A DNA stretch of 64,000 bases. Source: Mucilaginibacter aurantiaciroseus. Lineage in GTDB: Bacteria > Bacteroidota > Bacteroidia > Sphingobacteriales > Sphingobacteriaceae. Of this stretch, positions 35,025-43,768 are shown piece by piece. Location: assembly GCF_024055595.1 (NCBI RefSeq), contig NZ_JAMXOF010000001.1:558001-622000 (forward strand). The letters are read 5' to 3'. The number at the start of each line of letters is the position of its first letter. Within the stretch, counting starts at the first letter, position 1. The notes beneath the pieces were generated by a model. The model saw only the letters and a list, made by a program, of their open reading frames with translations. It was not told the DNA's origin and searched no databases. The position numbers were made by a program, and so were the translations under genes.

Positions 35025-35573
35025 ATGAAGATATACACCAAAACAGGGGATAAGGGCTATACATCGTTAATTGGCGGTACCCGAGTGCCCAAGCACCACT
35101 TACGGATAGAAAGCTACGGAACTGTAGATGAACTTAACTCGTACATCGGCCTCATCCGCGACCAGCAAATTACCGACTACGATAAGGACGTCCTGAAACA
35201 AATACAGGACAGGTTGTTCACCATAGGCTCGTCATTGGCGGCTGATCCTGAAAAATCTAAAATGGTTATACCGGACCTTTACCCCGAAGATATTGAGCTG
35301 CTGGAGAAAGAAATGGATCGCATGAACGAAACCCTGCCCCAACTGCGCCACTTTATTTTGCCAGGCGGTAATAATACCATATCTTACTGCCACATAGCGC
35401 GCTGCGTATGCCGCCGTGCCGAAAGGTTGAGCGTACATTTGGCCGAAGAAAGCACCGTGGATGAGAAAGTGAATATTTATCTGAACAGGTTGAGCGATTA
35501 CTTATTCACTTTAGCAAGGATGGTTGGATACGCTGATAAAATCTCTGAAAATCAATGGATCCCGCGTATGTAA
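35025..35573 (+). CDS. PduO-type cob(I)alamin adenosyltransferase
   Basis: A 182-residue ATP:cob(I)alamin adenosyltransferase that makes coenzyme B12 (adenosylcobalamin). It has the ATP-binding N-terminus YTKTGDKGYTSLIGG, SYGTVDELNSYIG, and the cobalamin-pocket motif RCVCRRAER. No other cobalamin genes or B12-dependent enzymes are nearby, so it probably serves a salvage route. Confidence 0.93.
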   Translation: MKIYTKTGDKGYTSLIGGTRVPKHHLRIESYGTVDELNSYIGLIRDQQITDYDKDVLKQIQDRLFTIGSSLAADPEKSKMVIPDLYPEDIELLEKEMDRMNETLPQLRHFILPGGNNTISYCHIARCVCRRAERLSVHLAEESTVDEKVNIYLNRLSDYLFTLARMVGYADKISENQWIPRM

Positions 35574-35590
35574 AAAAATTACAAAAAATA

Positions 35591-35622
35591 TTGATAATCA
35601 TTTTAAAAATATTATACTTTTG
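35591..35622 (+). promoter_or_regulatory. Promoter of the DUF2795 gene (TTG-N21-TACTTTTG)
   Basis: A TACTTTTG -7 box (35615-35622) has TTG at 35591-35593, 21 bases upstream, matching the Bacteroidota promoter layout. It lies 34 bases before the ATG. Confidence 0.45.
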
Positions 35623-35656
35623 CGAAAAAGCAAAATTTACCATTTAACATAAAAAG

Positions 35657-35878
35657 ATGTATTGGACACTTGAATTAGCATCGCACCTTGAAGATGCGCC
35701 ATGGCCTGCCACGAAAGACGAATTAATAGATTACGCCATACGTTCGGGAGCGCCTGTAGAGGTTATAGAGAACCTGCAGGCACTTGAAGATGATGGTGAA
35801 CCGTATGAAAATATAGAGGAAATCTGGCCGGATTACCCTACCAAAGACGACTTCTTTTTTAACGAGGACGAGTACTAA
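35657..35878 (+). CDS. DUF2795 family small acidic protein
   Basis: A 73-residue very acidic protein (MYWTLELASHLEDAPWPATK at the start, then NLQALEDDGEPYENIEEIW). It matches my memory of the DUF2795 proteins that are almost universal and highly conserved in Bacteroidota but have no known function. It has its own promoter and a strong terminator directly after the stop, so it is a single-gene unit and probably well expressed. Confidence 0.85.
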   Translation: MYWTLELASHLEDAPWPATKDELIDYAIRSGAPVEVIENLQALEDDGEPYENIEEIWPDYPTKDDFFFNEDEY

Positions 35879-35903
35879 CGCGCCCCCGGTTAAGTAATTT
35901 AGA

Positions 35904-35928
35904 AGCCCTGCATGCAGGGCTTTTTTTG
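35904..35928 (+). terminator. Strong terminator after the DUF2795 gene
   Basis: AGCCCTGCATGCAGGGCT (35904-35921) is a perfect palindrome followed by seven more T residues, 25 bases beyond the stop. Confidence 0.9.
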
Positions 35929-36006
35929 TTTACACCTCTTTTTGGAATGATTTTGGTATAGATGTTATAAATACATTTATTTAAACAATAGAAAAAACAT
36001 TTTGCC

Positions 36007-36156
36007 ATGAGAAGCTTATTGTACCTTATCGCTGTAGTTCTTGTAATAGCCTGGATCTTTGGAGCATTTATATCACCATTTGGTGGCAGCATTATTCATG
36101 TTTTATTGGTTATAGCAATTATCGCTGTAATATTAGGCGTGATCAGGAGGGCTTAG
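36007..36156 (+). CDS. Lmo0937-type small membrane protein, copy 1
   Basis: A 49-residue protein starting MRSLLYLIAVVLVIAWIFGA, with a second hydrophobic helix (about 28-44) and a basic end (GVIRRA). Two transmembrane helices joined by a short Gly/Pro loop fit the Lmo0937 family of tiny membrane proteins, often stress-induced in other bacteria; the function is unknown. It is followed 118 bases later by a close paralogue. Confidence 0.82.
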   Translation: MRSLLYLIAVVLVIAWIFGAFISPFGGSIIHVLLVIAIIAVILGVIRRA

Positions 36157-36274
36157 TAAAAGCGATAAAAATATAAACCCGGTATATGCCGGCCTCTTTT
36201 ATGCCAAAACTTTTTATAATAACGTTGGTTTATTATTTACATATACTTAAACATTTAACTAAACACACAACATT

Positions 36275-36421
36275 ATGAGAGGCTTATTGTACATCATCGC
36301 AGTTATTTTGGTAATAGGATGGATCTTTGGATTCTTTGTAAATCACGCGGGCGGCTTAATTCACATTTTACTGGTAATAGCAATCATCGCTTTATTACTT
36401 GGCGTGATCAGAAGGGCCTGA
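36275..36421 (+). CDS. Lmo0937-type small membrane protein, copy 2
   Basis: A 48-residue paralogue of the previous gene, starting MRGLLYIIAVILVIGWIFGF and ending LLGVIRRA. Most residues are identical or conservatively replaced; differences concentrate in the loop (VNHAGGLIH against SPFGGSIIH). Each copy has its own upstream region with an ACTTAAACA-like or ATTTAAACA-like word, so they may be separately transcribed. A small GC hairpin (CCGGTATATGCCGG, near 36179) lies between them. Confidence 0.82.
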   Translation: MRGLLYIIAVILVIGWIFGFFVNHAGGLIHILLVIAIIALLLGVIRRA

Positions 36422-36458
36422 TAATTTTATCAGATATATTTACAGCCACCATACGTTA

Positions 36459-37175
36459 TTAACGGATGGTGGCTTTTTTATTTATAAGTGCTTCTGCAAT
36501 GGTAATATCCTCGGGGAAAGTAATTTTGATATTGCTGTAACTACCTTCTATCAGCGTTATGGCAACGCCGCTTTTTTCTACAACCGATGCATCATCGGTA
36601 AAATTATCGGTGTATGGCTGCTCGTAAGCTTTCTTTAATAAAGCTAATTGAAATGTTTGCGGGGTTTGTACCAGGTAGATGTTATCACGGTTTAAACTGG
36701 TAGATCTTCTATCAACCACCTGCCTTATCGAATCGCGGCTTTTTACGGCTGTTACGGCGGTGCCATCCTTAAAAGCGCATCGGTAAGCTTCGTCGATAAT
36801 TGCAGTGCTTACAAGCGGCCGCACGGCGTCATGCAAGGCAATCAGGGCATCCTCACCGTCAATTGTATCAATAGCATTTTTTACGGAATGGAACCGGGTT
36901 TCGCCACCGGTAATTACGGTATGGGGGATAGTGAAATTATGTTTGTTGCAAAGTTCGGCCCAAAGCCCGTGATAGCCTGCATGCAACGCTAAGATGATTT
37001 TTGGCGATGAATGGCTTTGCTTAAACGCCCTGATGGTGTGCATCAAAACCGGCTCGCCACAAAGCTCAATAAATTGCTTGGGCAATACCGACTGCATCCT
37101 GCTGCCCGAACCACCGGCGACGATGACTGCATAGGTAGATTTGAGAAATGAGATTTGAGAAATGAGACCGGGCAT
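36459..37175 (-). CDS. ispD: 2-C-methyl-D-erythritol 4-phosphate cytidylyltransferase
   Basis: IspD makes CDP-methylerythritol in the non-mevalonate isoprenoid pathway. The nucleotide-binding signature is VIVAGGSGSRMQSVLPKQF (about 18-36), and VLMHTIRAF, HDAVRPLVS and TPQTFQ follow. From the ATG at 37175 it has 238 residues. The first dozen (PGLISQISFLK) are encoded by a GAGATTTGAGAAATGAGA-type repeat that continues upstream, so this N-terminus is probably recruited repeat sequence or the true start lies further in. Its stop is about 38 bases from the end of small membrane gene copy 2, and the genes are convergent. Confidence 0.93.
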   Translation of the reverse strand: MPGLISQISFLKSTYAVIVAGGSGSRMQSVLPKQFIELCGEPVLMHTIRAFKQSHSSPKIILALHAGYHGLWAELCNKHNFTIPHTVITGGETRFHSVKNAIDTIDGEDALIALHDAVRPLVSTAIIDEAYRCAFKDGTAVTAVKSRDSIRQVVDRRSTSLNRDNIYLVQTPQTFQLALLKKAYEQPYTDNFTDDASVVEKSGVAITLIEGSYSNIKITFPEDITIAEALINKKATIR

Positions 37176-37256
37176 GTACAATTATTGATAAGCCAAAGCT
37201 ATAAAACAAAAATGAGATATGAACTTCCGTCTCATATCTCAAATCTCATATCTCAG
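37143..37256. repeat. GAGATTTGAGA/TCTCAAATCTC inverted repeat spanning the ispD start
   Basis: The left arm (37143-37167, GAGAAATGAGATTTGAGAAA) lies inside the ispD coding start. The right arm (37229-37255, CTCATATCTCAAATCTCATA) lies next to the queA stop. The arms pair imperfectly across about 60 bases. Confidence 0.75.
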
Positions 37257-37262
37257 CGAAGC

Positions 37263-38312
37263 TTAAATAATCAGCATCGCGTCGCCATAGCTGTAGAAAC
37301 GGTATTTTTCTTTAACCGCTACTTCGTAGGCGTTCATTACATGGTCGTAACCGCCAAATGCTGCAACCATCATCAACAAAGTTGATTCGGGTGTGTGGAA
37401 GTTGGTAATCATGGTATTTGCGATACTAAATTCGTACGGCGGGAAAATGAATTTGCTGGTCCAGTCGTTTGCGGGTTTCAAGATCTTACCTGCAGATACT
37501 GCCGATTCAACTGCACGCATAGATGTTGTACCAACCGCGCAAATCTGTTTTTTTCTTTCGATACCACGGTTAACTATTCTTGCTTGGTTATCTTCAATAA
37601 TGAATTGCTCAGAATCCATTTTGTGTTTGGTCAGATCCTCCACCTCAACCGGGCGGAAGGTGCCTAAACCAACGTGCAGGGTAACCTCGGCAAATTCAAC
37701 ACCTTTTAATTCAAGGCGTTTCATTAGCTCGCGGCTAAAGTGTAAGCCGGCGGTAGGGGCTGCAACAGCGCCTTCGTGCTTGGCAAATATGGTTTGGTAA
37801 CGCTCTTTATCGTCGGCAGTAGCCTTGCGTTTTATGTATTTTGGAAGTGGTGTTTCACCCAGGATCTCCACATTGCGGCGAAACTCTTCGTCGGTACCGT
37901 CAAAAAGAAAACGGATGGTACGCCCACGTGATGTGGTGTTATCTACAACCTCGGCAATAAGCAGGTCGTCGTCGCCAAAGTATAGTTTGTTACCAACGCG
38001 TATTTTACGGGCGGGGTCAACTAATACATCCCAAAGGCGTAATTCTTTATTTAATTCGCGAAGCAAAAATACTTCGATGGTAGCGCCGGTTTTTTCTTTG
38101 TTACCATACATACGCGCCGGGAATACTTTGGTGTTGTTCAGGATCATTACATCCTGGTCATCAAAATAATCCAATACATCCTTAAATATTTTATGCTCAA
38201 TTGTGCCAGAATCGCGGTGTAGGACCATCAAACGTGATTCGTCGCGGATATCTGACGGAGAATGAGCAATTAATGATTCGGGTAAATTGAATTTAAATTG
38301 AGATAATTTCAT
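37263..38312 (-). CDS. queA: tRNA preQ1(34) S-adenosylmethionine ribosyltransferase-isomerase
   Basis: QueA builds the epoxycyclopentane ring of queuosine from preQ1-tRNA and S-adenosylmethionine. The 349-residue length is normal. Signature stretches are [43 protein letters not shown] and [12 protein letters not shown]. It acts after tgt, found at the left edge. A TACATTTG -7 box lies 27 bases upstream. Confidence 0.96.
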   Translation of the reverse strand: MKLSQFKFNLPESLIAHSPSDIRDESRLMVLHRDSGTIEHKIFKDVLDYFDDQDVMILNNTKVFPARMYGNKEKTGATIEVFLLRELNKELRLWDVLVDPARKIRVGNKLYFGDDDLLIAEVVDNTTSRGRTIRFLFDGTDEEFRRNVEILGETPLPKYIKRKATADDKERYQTIFAKHEGAVAAPTAGLHFSRELMKRLELKGVEFAEVTLHVGLGTFRPVEVEDLTKHKMDSEQFIIEDNQARIVNRGIERKKQICAVGTTSMRAVESAVSAGKILKPANDWTSKFIFPPYEFSIANTMITNFHTPESTLLMMVAAFGGYDHVMNAYEVAVKEKYRFYSYGDAMLII

Positions 38313-38338
38313 GCTTATATATATGAATTTTCAGGGCG

Positions 38339-38346
38339 CAAATGTA
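38339..38346 (-). promoter_or_regulatory. -7 box TACATTTG for queA
   Basis: TAnnTTTG match on the minus strand, 26-27 bases before the queA ATG. Confidence 0.4.
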
Positions 38347-38414
38347 CGGAATATTTGTTATTTACCACCCTTTTTTGATACAGCTAAATAGTTAACAGTA
38401 AAAGTGAAAATTAC

Positions 38415-38440
38415 TGTAACTTAAATAGTTTAACACCGTC
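38415..38440 (+). promoter_or_regulatory. ECF-type promoter TGTAAC-N16-CGTC before the permease gene
   Basis: TGTAAC (38415-38420) and CGTCTAA (from 38437) are exactly 16 bases apart, 58 bases before the ATG. Same words and spacing as upstream of the two long GIN genes. Confidence 0.6.
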
Positions 38441-38498
38441 TAACAAATACTGTTTTAAACAAAGCGAATCAATCACCCGGTTAGATCAAAATAACGAT

Positions 38499-39746
38499 AT
38501 GATATTACTTAAACTTATCCGCGAAAGTTTTTTGTTTGCGTACGATGCTCTTAGGCAAAATAAGCTGCGTACCATGCTATCATTATTGGGCGTAACCATT
38601 GGTATTTTTACCATTATAGCGGTATTTTCGGCAGTTGACACGTTGCGGAATAACCTGCAAAAAAGCGTTAATAAGCTGGGCAGTAACAGTATTTACGTGC
38701 AAAAATGGCCATGGGTAGGGGATGATAACTTTCCCTGGTGGAAATATATGCAGCGCCCGGTACCTAAACTGCGAGATTTTGACCAGTTAAGTCGCCGTAG
38801 CCAAACCGCAAAAGCCCTTTCCTACGAAATAAGCATTGATAACCGCACCGTCAAATACCTAAGTAATACGGTTGATGGCGCGCAGATAGATGCCGTATCG
38901 CACGATCATGATAAAACGTGGAATTTTGATTTTCAGGATGGCAGATACTTTACCGATATCGAATCGCGCACGGGCGCACCGGTTACCATTATTGGCGCTG
39001 ATATTGCCGACGCGCTTTTCCCGGGAGGTACGGGTGTGGGCAAGCAAATAAAAATTATGGGCCGTAAGGTTACCATTATTGGTGTTTTTGCCAAAGAGGG
39101 TAAAGATATATTAGGCATCACCAGCGATAACCAGATCTTGCTGCCGCTAAACTTCGCCAAAAACGTTATCGACATTGAGAACGAGAAATATAACCCGCAG
39201 ATAGTTGTGCGCGGACAGGATAAACTGGGCGACATAGAGGTAGAAAGTGAAGTCCGCGGTTTAATGCGTTCTATCCACAGTATCCGCCCCGGTGGCGAAG
39301 ACGACTTTTCGCTTAATAAATCAACCATCCTTACCAACCAGCTCGACCAATTATTTGGTATTGTAAATATAGCCGGCGCCATCATTGGAGGGTTCTCTAT
39401 ACTGGTAGGTGGTTTTGGTATAGCCAATATCATGTTTGTATCGGTTAAAGAGCGTACCAATATCATTGGCATCCAAAAATCATTAGGGGCAAAAAATTAC
39501 TTCATCCTGCTTCAATTTTTGATAGAAGCCATATCATTATGCCTGATGGGAGGGGTTATAGGCCTGTTACTGGTGTATTTGGGTACCCTCGGTGTTAAAG
39601 CAGCATCAGGTATTGAAGTGGTGCTTGATATGGGCAACATCATATTTGGTATCGGTATCTCGGTTGCCATCGGTATTATATCTGGCATCGTTCCCGCTTG
39701 GTTTGCTTCAAGGCTTGACCCGGTAGAGGCGATAAGGACAAATTAA
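38499..39746 (+). CDS. MacB/FtsX-type ABC transporter permease
   Basis: A 415-residue permease with one N-terminal transmembrane helix (about 20-45, MLSLLGVTIGIFTIIAVFS), a MacB-like periplasmic domain (about 50-265) and three C-terminal helices (about 280-305, 330-365, 375-400) ending in the FtsX signature WFASRLDPVEAIRTN. Such proteins export molecules or signal across the envelope with a LolD/MacB-type ATPase. No ATPase gene is adjacent; the LolD-type gene at 28.7 kb is the nearest candidate. An ECF-type promoter precedes the gene. Confidence 0.9.
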   Translation: MILLKLIRESFLFAYDALRQNKLRTMLSLLGVTIGIFTIIAVFSAVDTLRNNLQKSVNKLGSNSIYVQKWPWVGDDNFPWWKYMQRPVPKLRDFDQLSRRSQTAKALSYEISIDNRTVKYLSNTVDGAQIDAVSHDHDKTWNFDFQDGRYFTDIESRTGAPVTIIGADIADALFPGGTGVGKQIKIMGRKVTIIGVFAKEGKDILGITSDNQILLPLNFAKNVIDIENEKYNPQIVVRGQDKLGDIEVESEVRGLMRSIHSIRPGGEDDFSLNKSTILTNQLDQLFGIVNIAGAIIGGFSILVGGFGIANIMFVSVKERTNIIGIQKSLGAKNYFILLQFLIEAISLCLMGGVIGLLLVYLGTLGVKAASGIEVVLDMGNIIFGIGISVAIGIISGIVPAWFASRLDPVEAIRTN

Positions 39747-39832
39747 AATTACAGGGCTCTTGTTTTGAATGAGTGAAGTTATCTGATCAGCACTATGTTT
39801 AATAGGGTAAAAAATTGATATAAACAAAAAAA

Positions 39833-39850
39833 GACGCGAAGTATCGCGTC
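39833..39850. terminator. GACGCGA/TCGCGTC terminator between permease and cbs genes
   Basis: A seven-base GC-rich stem (39833-39839 with 39844-39850) around AGTA, with an A-run on one side. Related words occur near 1097-1152, so it is also a repeat-family member. Confidence 0.7.
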
Positions 39851-39877
39851 TCTCTGTATATCTTTTGATTCAGCCTG

Positions 39878-41239
39878 TTAAGCCGATATCGCGTTAATGA
39901 TATCGTACTGGGTGATGATCTCTATTTTACCATTATCATCCTCAACCAATACCGCAATATTATCCTTATTGATCATGCCCGAAATTTTATCGATAGAAGT
40001 ATTCAGGTCGATAAAAGGGAATGGCGCGGTTGAGATATTTTTTACGGGTTGCGATTTGATGCTCGGGTTCTCTATCAGCGAATCCAGTATATCGCTTTCG
40101 GTAATTTTGCCGATCACCATACCTTTTTGAGTAACCGGGATCTGGCTGATGTTAAGTGATTTGATGGTATTGATAGCCTCCAAAACAGTTTTTTCACAAT
40201 CGATGGTAACGATCTCCTGATTTTCCTTTTTGCTGATGATATGGCGTGCGGTTAGCTTTTCTTCTTTGATAAAGCCGCGGTCGCGCAACCAATCGTCGTT
40301 ATACATTTTGCCCAGGTAGCGGGTACCATGATCAGGGAAGATGATCACCACTACATCACCTTCTTTAAACATGTCCTTCATCTGCAATAATCCCGCGACA
40401 GCAGAACCGGTTGAGTTACCTGCAAAAATGCCTTCTTTGCGGGTAATTTCGCGGGTCATCAGGGCAGCATCTTTATCGCTTACTTTTTCGAAGTGGTCTA
40501 TCAGGCTAAAATCAACATTCTGCGGCAGGAAATCTTCGCCAATACCTTCGGTGATATAAGGGTAGATCTCGTTCTTATCAAACTCGCCTGTTTCCTTATA
40601 TTTTTTAAATACCGAGCCATAAGTATCAATACCTAAAACCTTGATAGCAGGGTTCTTTTCTTTGAGGTAACGGGCCGTACCGCTAATGGTTCCGCCGGTA
40701 CCAACACCTGCAATAAGGTGGGTTATTTTACCTTCGGTTTGTTCCCATATCTCGGGCCCGGTGCTTTCATAATGCGCCTGCGAATTACTCTTGTTATCGT
40801 ACTGGTTTGGTTTCCATGAATTAGGTACCTCGCGCTCCAAACGGGATGATACCGAATAATAAGATCTTGGATCTTCCGGCTCTACATTGGTAGGGCAAAC
40901 AATAACCTCGGCACCGAAAGCGCGCAGGGCATCAAACTTTTCTTTCGATTGTTTATCGGTACTGGTAAAAATACATTTATAGCCTTTTATTACCGCCGCG
41001 ATAGCCAAGCCCATGCCGGTATTGCCCGATGTGCCTTCGATTATGGTACCTCCGGGTTTAAGTTTACCGCTTTTCTCGGCGTCTTCTATCATTTTAAGGG
41101 CCATACGGTCCTTAATAGAGTTGCCGGGGTTGGTTGTTTCTATTTTAGCTAAAACGGTAGCAGGGATGTCCTTTGCTATCTTATTAAGCTTAACCATCGG
41201 CGTGTTGCCTACAGTTTCGAGTATATTGTTGTACCACAT
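39878..41239 (-). CDS. Cystathionine beta-synthase with CBS-domain pair
   Basis: A 453-residue fold-type II PLP enzyme. The PLP Lys is K43 in NPGNSIKDR, and the phosphate loop is GTSGNTGMG. The last 120 residues form two CBS (Bateman) domains (about 330-450), which bind adenosine ligands for control in relatives. It should condense serine with homocysteine to cystathionine, though cysteine synthase activity on O-acetylserine cannot be excluded. A TAATTTTG box lies 44 bases upstream. Confidence 0.9.
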   Translation of the reverse strand: MWYNNILETVGNTPMVKLNKIAKDIPATVLAKIETTNPGNSIKDRMALKMIEDAEKSGKLKPGGTIIEGTSGNTGMGLAIAAVIKGYKCIFTSTDKQSKEKFDALRAFGAEVIVCPTNVEPEDPRSYYSVSSRLEREVPNSWKPNQYDNKSNSQAHYESTGPEIWEQTEGKITHLIAGVGTGGTISGTARYLKEKNPAIKVLGIDTYGSVFKKYKETGEFDKNEIYPYITEGIGEDFLPQNVDFSLIDHFEKVSDKDAALMTREITRKEGIFAGNSTGSAVAGLLQMKDMFKEGDVVVIIFPDHGTRYLGKMYNDDWLRDRGFIKEEKLTARHIISKKENQEIVTIDCEKTVLEAINTIKSLNISQIPVTQKGMVIGKITESDILDSLIENPSIKSQPVKNISTAPFPFIDLNTSIDKISGMINKDNIAVLVEDDNGKIEIITQYDIINAISA

Positions 41240-41282
41240 ATTATAAAACCTACTAACCCTGTATACTTAACAGGATAGGCAT

Positions 41283-41290
41283 CAAAATTA
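41283..41290 (-). promoter_or_regulatory. -7 box TAATTTTG for the cbs gene
   Basis: TAnnTTTG match on the minus strand 44 bases before the ATG at 41239. Confidence 0.35.
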
Positions 41291-41299
41291 GCAATTAAT

Positions 41300-41391
41300 G
41301 GTGAATAGTGAGTGGTTGATTAAGTGAGTATTTGACATAGATTTCAAAAAGGTTCAAACCACTCACCATTCACTTGATCAACCACTCACTA
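41300..41391. repeat. GTGAGTGGTTGAT/ATCAACCACTCAC inverted repeat
   Basis: GTGAGTGGTTGATTAAGTGA (from 41308) faces CACTTGATCAACCACTCACT (from 41371) with additional GTGAATAG/CATTCAC words, giving a near-complete 30-base stem. Located between the cbs and AMP nucleosidase genes. Confidence 0.75.
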
Positions 41392-41395
41392 ACCC

Positions 41396-42256
41396 CTAAA
41401 ACTTCAGGTGCTTAACCGTCAAGCCACCGTTTATCAGTTGCTTTAACGATTCGATACCTACCCGCAGGTGGGTTTCTACATATTGAGTAGTTACGTTGCT
41501 GTCGCTCTCGGCGGTCTTTACGCCCTCCGGGATCATCGGCTGATCTGATACCAGCAGTAATGCTCCGGTCGGGATCTTGTTGGCGAACCCGGTGGTAAAG
41601 ATGGTGGCTGTTTCCATATCTACCGCCATGGCGCGCAGGCTTTTTAAATACTTTTTAAACTCTTTATCATGCTCCCAAACGCGACGGTTGGTGGTGTAAC
41701 AGGTGCCAGTCCAGTAATCGCGTGCCTGGTCGCGAATGGTGGTGGAAATTGCCTTTTGAAGGGCAAATGCAGGCAGTGCAGGCACTTCTGCAGGTAAATA
41801 ATCGTTTGATGTACCCTCGCCCCTTATAGCGGCTATTGGCAGGATCAGATCTCCTACGTTATTCTTCTTTTTTAAGCCGCCGCACTTACCTAAAAATATT
41901 ACCGCTTTAGGGTGAATAGCTGTCAGAAGATCCATTACCGTGGCGGCTACCGAGCTCCCCATTCCAAAGTTGATAATAGTGATACCATCGGCTGTTACGC
42001 TTTGCATTGGTTTATCCAAACCCATAATAGGCTCATTATTATGCCATTCAGAAAATAGCTGCAAGTATTTGGAGAAATTGGTCAGGATGATATATTCGCC
42101 AAAGGCATCAAGCGGGCGGCCGGTATATCGCGGCAGCCAGTTGGCCACTATGGCTTCTTTAGTTTTTAAGCCCGATTTTATCGGAGTAGAAACTTCTTTA
42201 ATTTTCTTTGCGGGGTTTGTGTTTTCGTCTTTTTTTACGTCTAATTCTTCGTTCAT
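41396..42256 (-). CDS. amn: AMP nucleosidase
   Basis: Splits AMP into adenine and ribose 5-phosphate. The 286-residue protein has the phosphorylase fold typical of the short Bacteroidota form: NFGMGSSVAATVMDLL (phosphate/ribose site), FLGKCGGLKKKNNVGD and the catalytic region AVDMETATIFTTGF. The first 30 residues are a Lys/Glu-rich leader. It lacks the N-terminal regulatory domain of E. coli Amn. Confidence 0.9.
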   Translation of the reverse strand: MNEELDVKKDENTNPAKKIKEVSTPIKSGLKTKEAIVANWLPRYTGRPLDAFGEYIILTNFSKYLQLFSEWHNNEPIMGLDKPMQSVTADGITIINFGMGSSVAATVMDLLTAIHPKAVIFLGKCGGLKKKNNVGDLILPIAAIRGEGTSNDYLPAEVPALPAFALQKAISTTIRDQARDYWTGTCYTTNRRVWEHDKEFKKYLKSLRAMAVDMETATIFTTGFANKIPTGALLLVSDQPMIPEGVKTAESDSNVTTQYVETHLRVGIESLKQLINGGLTVKHLKF

Positions 42257-42392
42257 CTTTTTTTTTCCTCTTTTTTGTGTGTATGTGTATATAATTTAAG
42301 GTTATAAAACCTTTTTATACAGCAAACCCCGGTGCATGTCACCAGGGTTAATATGTAATGTACGAAAATAATCTTATACTATCAAATAAATG

Positions 42393-43631
42393 TTAAGCTA
42401 CCTTTAACTTTTTAAGGTCGCTCTTTTCAAATTTGTCTCTCGCGTACGCTAAAGTTACGTTCAAACGCTTCACATCTTTTTTGGACGGGAATTCGAACAT
42501 CGCATCAATCATGATAGCCTCACATATTGAGCGTAATCCACGCGCGCCAAGTTTAAATTCCATTGCTTTATCTACAATAAAATCAAGCACATCAGTATCA
42601 AAATCAAGCTTTACACCTTCATATTCAAACAGTTTTTTGTACTGTTTAAGTAACGAGTTTTTAGGCTCGGTCAATATATTATGCAATGCTTCGCGATCAA
42701 GCGGGTTCAGATAAGTTAATACCGGTAAACGGCCTATCAGCTCGGGTATTAAACCAAACGATTTTAGATCCTGCGGAGTAATATACTTATACAGGTTCTT
42801 CATATCTATCTCGTTGTCGTCGCGTTTCATTTTGTAACCAACTGTTTGGGTACGCAAGCGGTTAGCTATCTTTTTCTCGATGCTATCAAAAGCGCCACCG
42901 CAAATGAACAAGATGTTATTGGTATTTACCGTTATCATTTTTTGATCCGGGTGCTTACGGCCACCTTGTGGTGGTACGTTAACCATTGTACCCTCTAAGA
43001 TCTTCAATAAAGCCTGTTGCACACCTTCGCCGCTTACATCACGGGTGATGGACGCGTTATCGCTTTTGCGGGCAATTTTATCAACCTCATCAATATATAC
43101 TATACCACGCTCGGCAGTATTCACGTCGTAATCTGCAGACTGCAGTAAACGGGTAAGGATGCTTTCCACGTCTTCGCCTACGTAACCAGCCTCTGTTAAT
43201 ACCGTAGCATCACAAATACAAAACGGAACATTAAGTACTTTTGCAAGCGTTTTAGCCAGCAGAGTTTTACCTGTACCGGTTTCGCCCACCATAATGATGT
43301 TCGATTTTTCGATCTCTACCTCATCCTTATCAATACGCTGGTTTAACCTTTTGTAGTGGTTATATACAGCTACCGACAATACCTTTTTGGCATCGTCCTG
43401 GCCTATGATGTATTGGTCGAGGTGGGCTTTTATTTCGGCTGGTTTAAGCATAGAAGGTATTGCCGGTGCCGCTTTTACTTTGCGCACCTTTAATTCTTCT
43501 GCCAGTATCTCGTTTGCCTGGTCTACACATTTATCACAAATGTGCGCGTCCAAACCGGCAATCAGCATCAGGGAATCCTGCTTGCCGGCGCCACAAAACG
43601 AGCACCTGATCTCCTTGCTGTTCTTATTCAT
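42393..43631 (-). CDS. clpX: ATP-dependent Clp protease ATP-binding subunit ClpX
   Basis: ClpX unfolds tagged proteins and feeds them to ClpP. The 412-residue protein has the N-terminal zinc-binding domain (C10, C13, C32, C35), Walker A GETGTGKT, pore loop GYVGEDV, Walker [10 protein letters not shown] and the RKH-type loop GGRKHPDQ. It lies 137 bases downstream of clpP on the same strand; the conserved order tig-clpP-clpX supports a shared proteostasis unit. Confidence 0.97.
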   Translation of the reverse strand: MNKNSKEIRCSFCGAGKQDSLMLIAGLDAHICDKCVDQANEILAEELKVRKVKAAPAIPSMLKPAEIKAHLDQYIIGQDDAKKVLSVAVYNHYKRLNQRIDKDEVEIEKSNIIMVGETGTGKTLLAKTLAKVLNVPFCICDATVLTEAGYVGEDVESILTRLLQSADYDVNTAERGIVYIDEVDKIARKSDNASITRDVSGEGVQQALLKILEGTMVNVPPQGGRKHPDQKMITVNTNNILFICGGAFDSIEKKIANRLRTQTVGYKMKRDDNEIDMKNLYKYITPQDLKSFGLIPELIGRLPVLTYLNPLDREALHNILTEPKNSLLKQYKKLFEYEGVKLDFDTDVLDFIVDKAMEFKLGARGLRSICEAIMIDAMFEFPSKKDVKRLNVTLAYARDKFEKSDLKKLKVA

Positions 43632-43768
43632 CTTTTGTATGCTTTAATCAAAAATAGGAATTTGGCTTCGTATAAACCAATTTTAAGTAAGTAATGATCA
43701 AGCTAATTGCTTGACTGGTATAATACCTTCCGAAAACTCAGCCTGATCAATTATCACTACTAATAAAT

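Noticed and set aside
37143..37256. Repeated GAGATTTGAGA words as a CRISPR array
   Set aside because: The units are short, inverted rather than direct, and have no regular unique spacers or cas genes.
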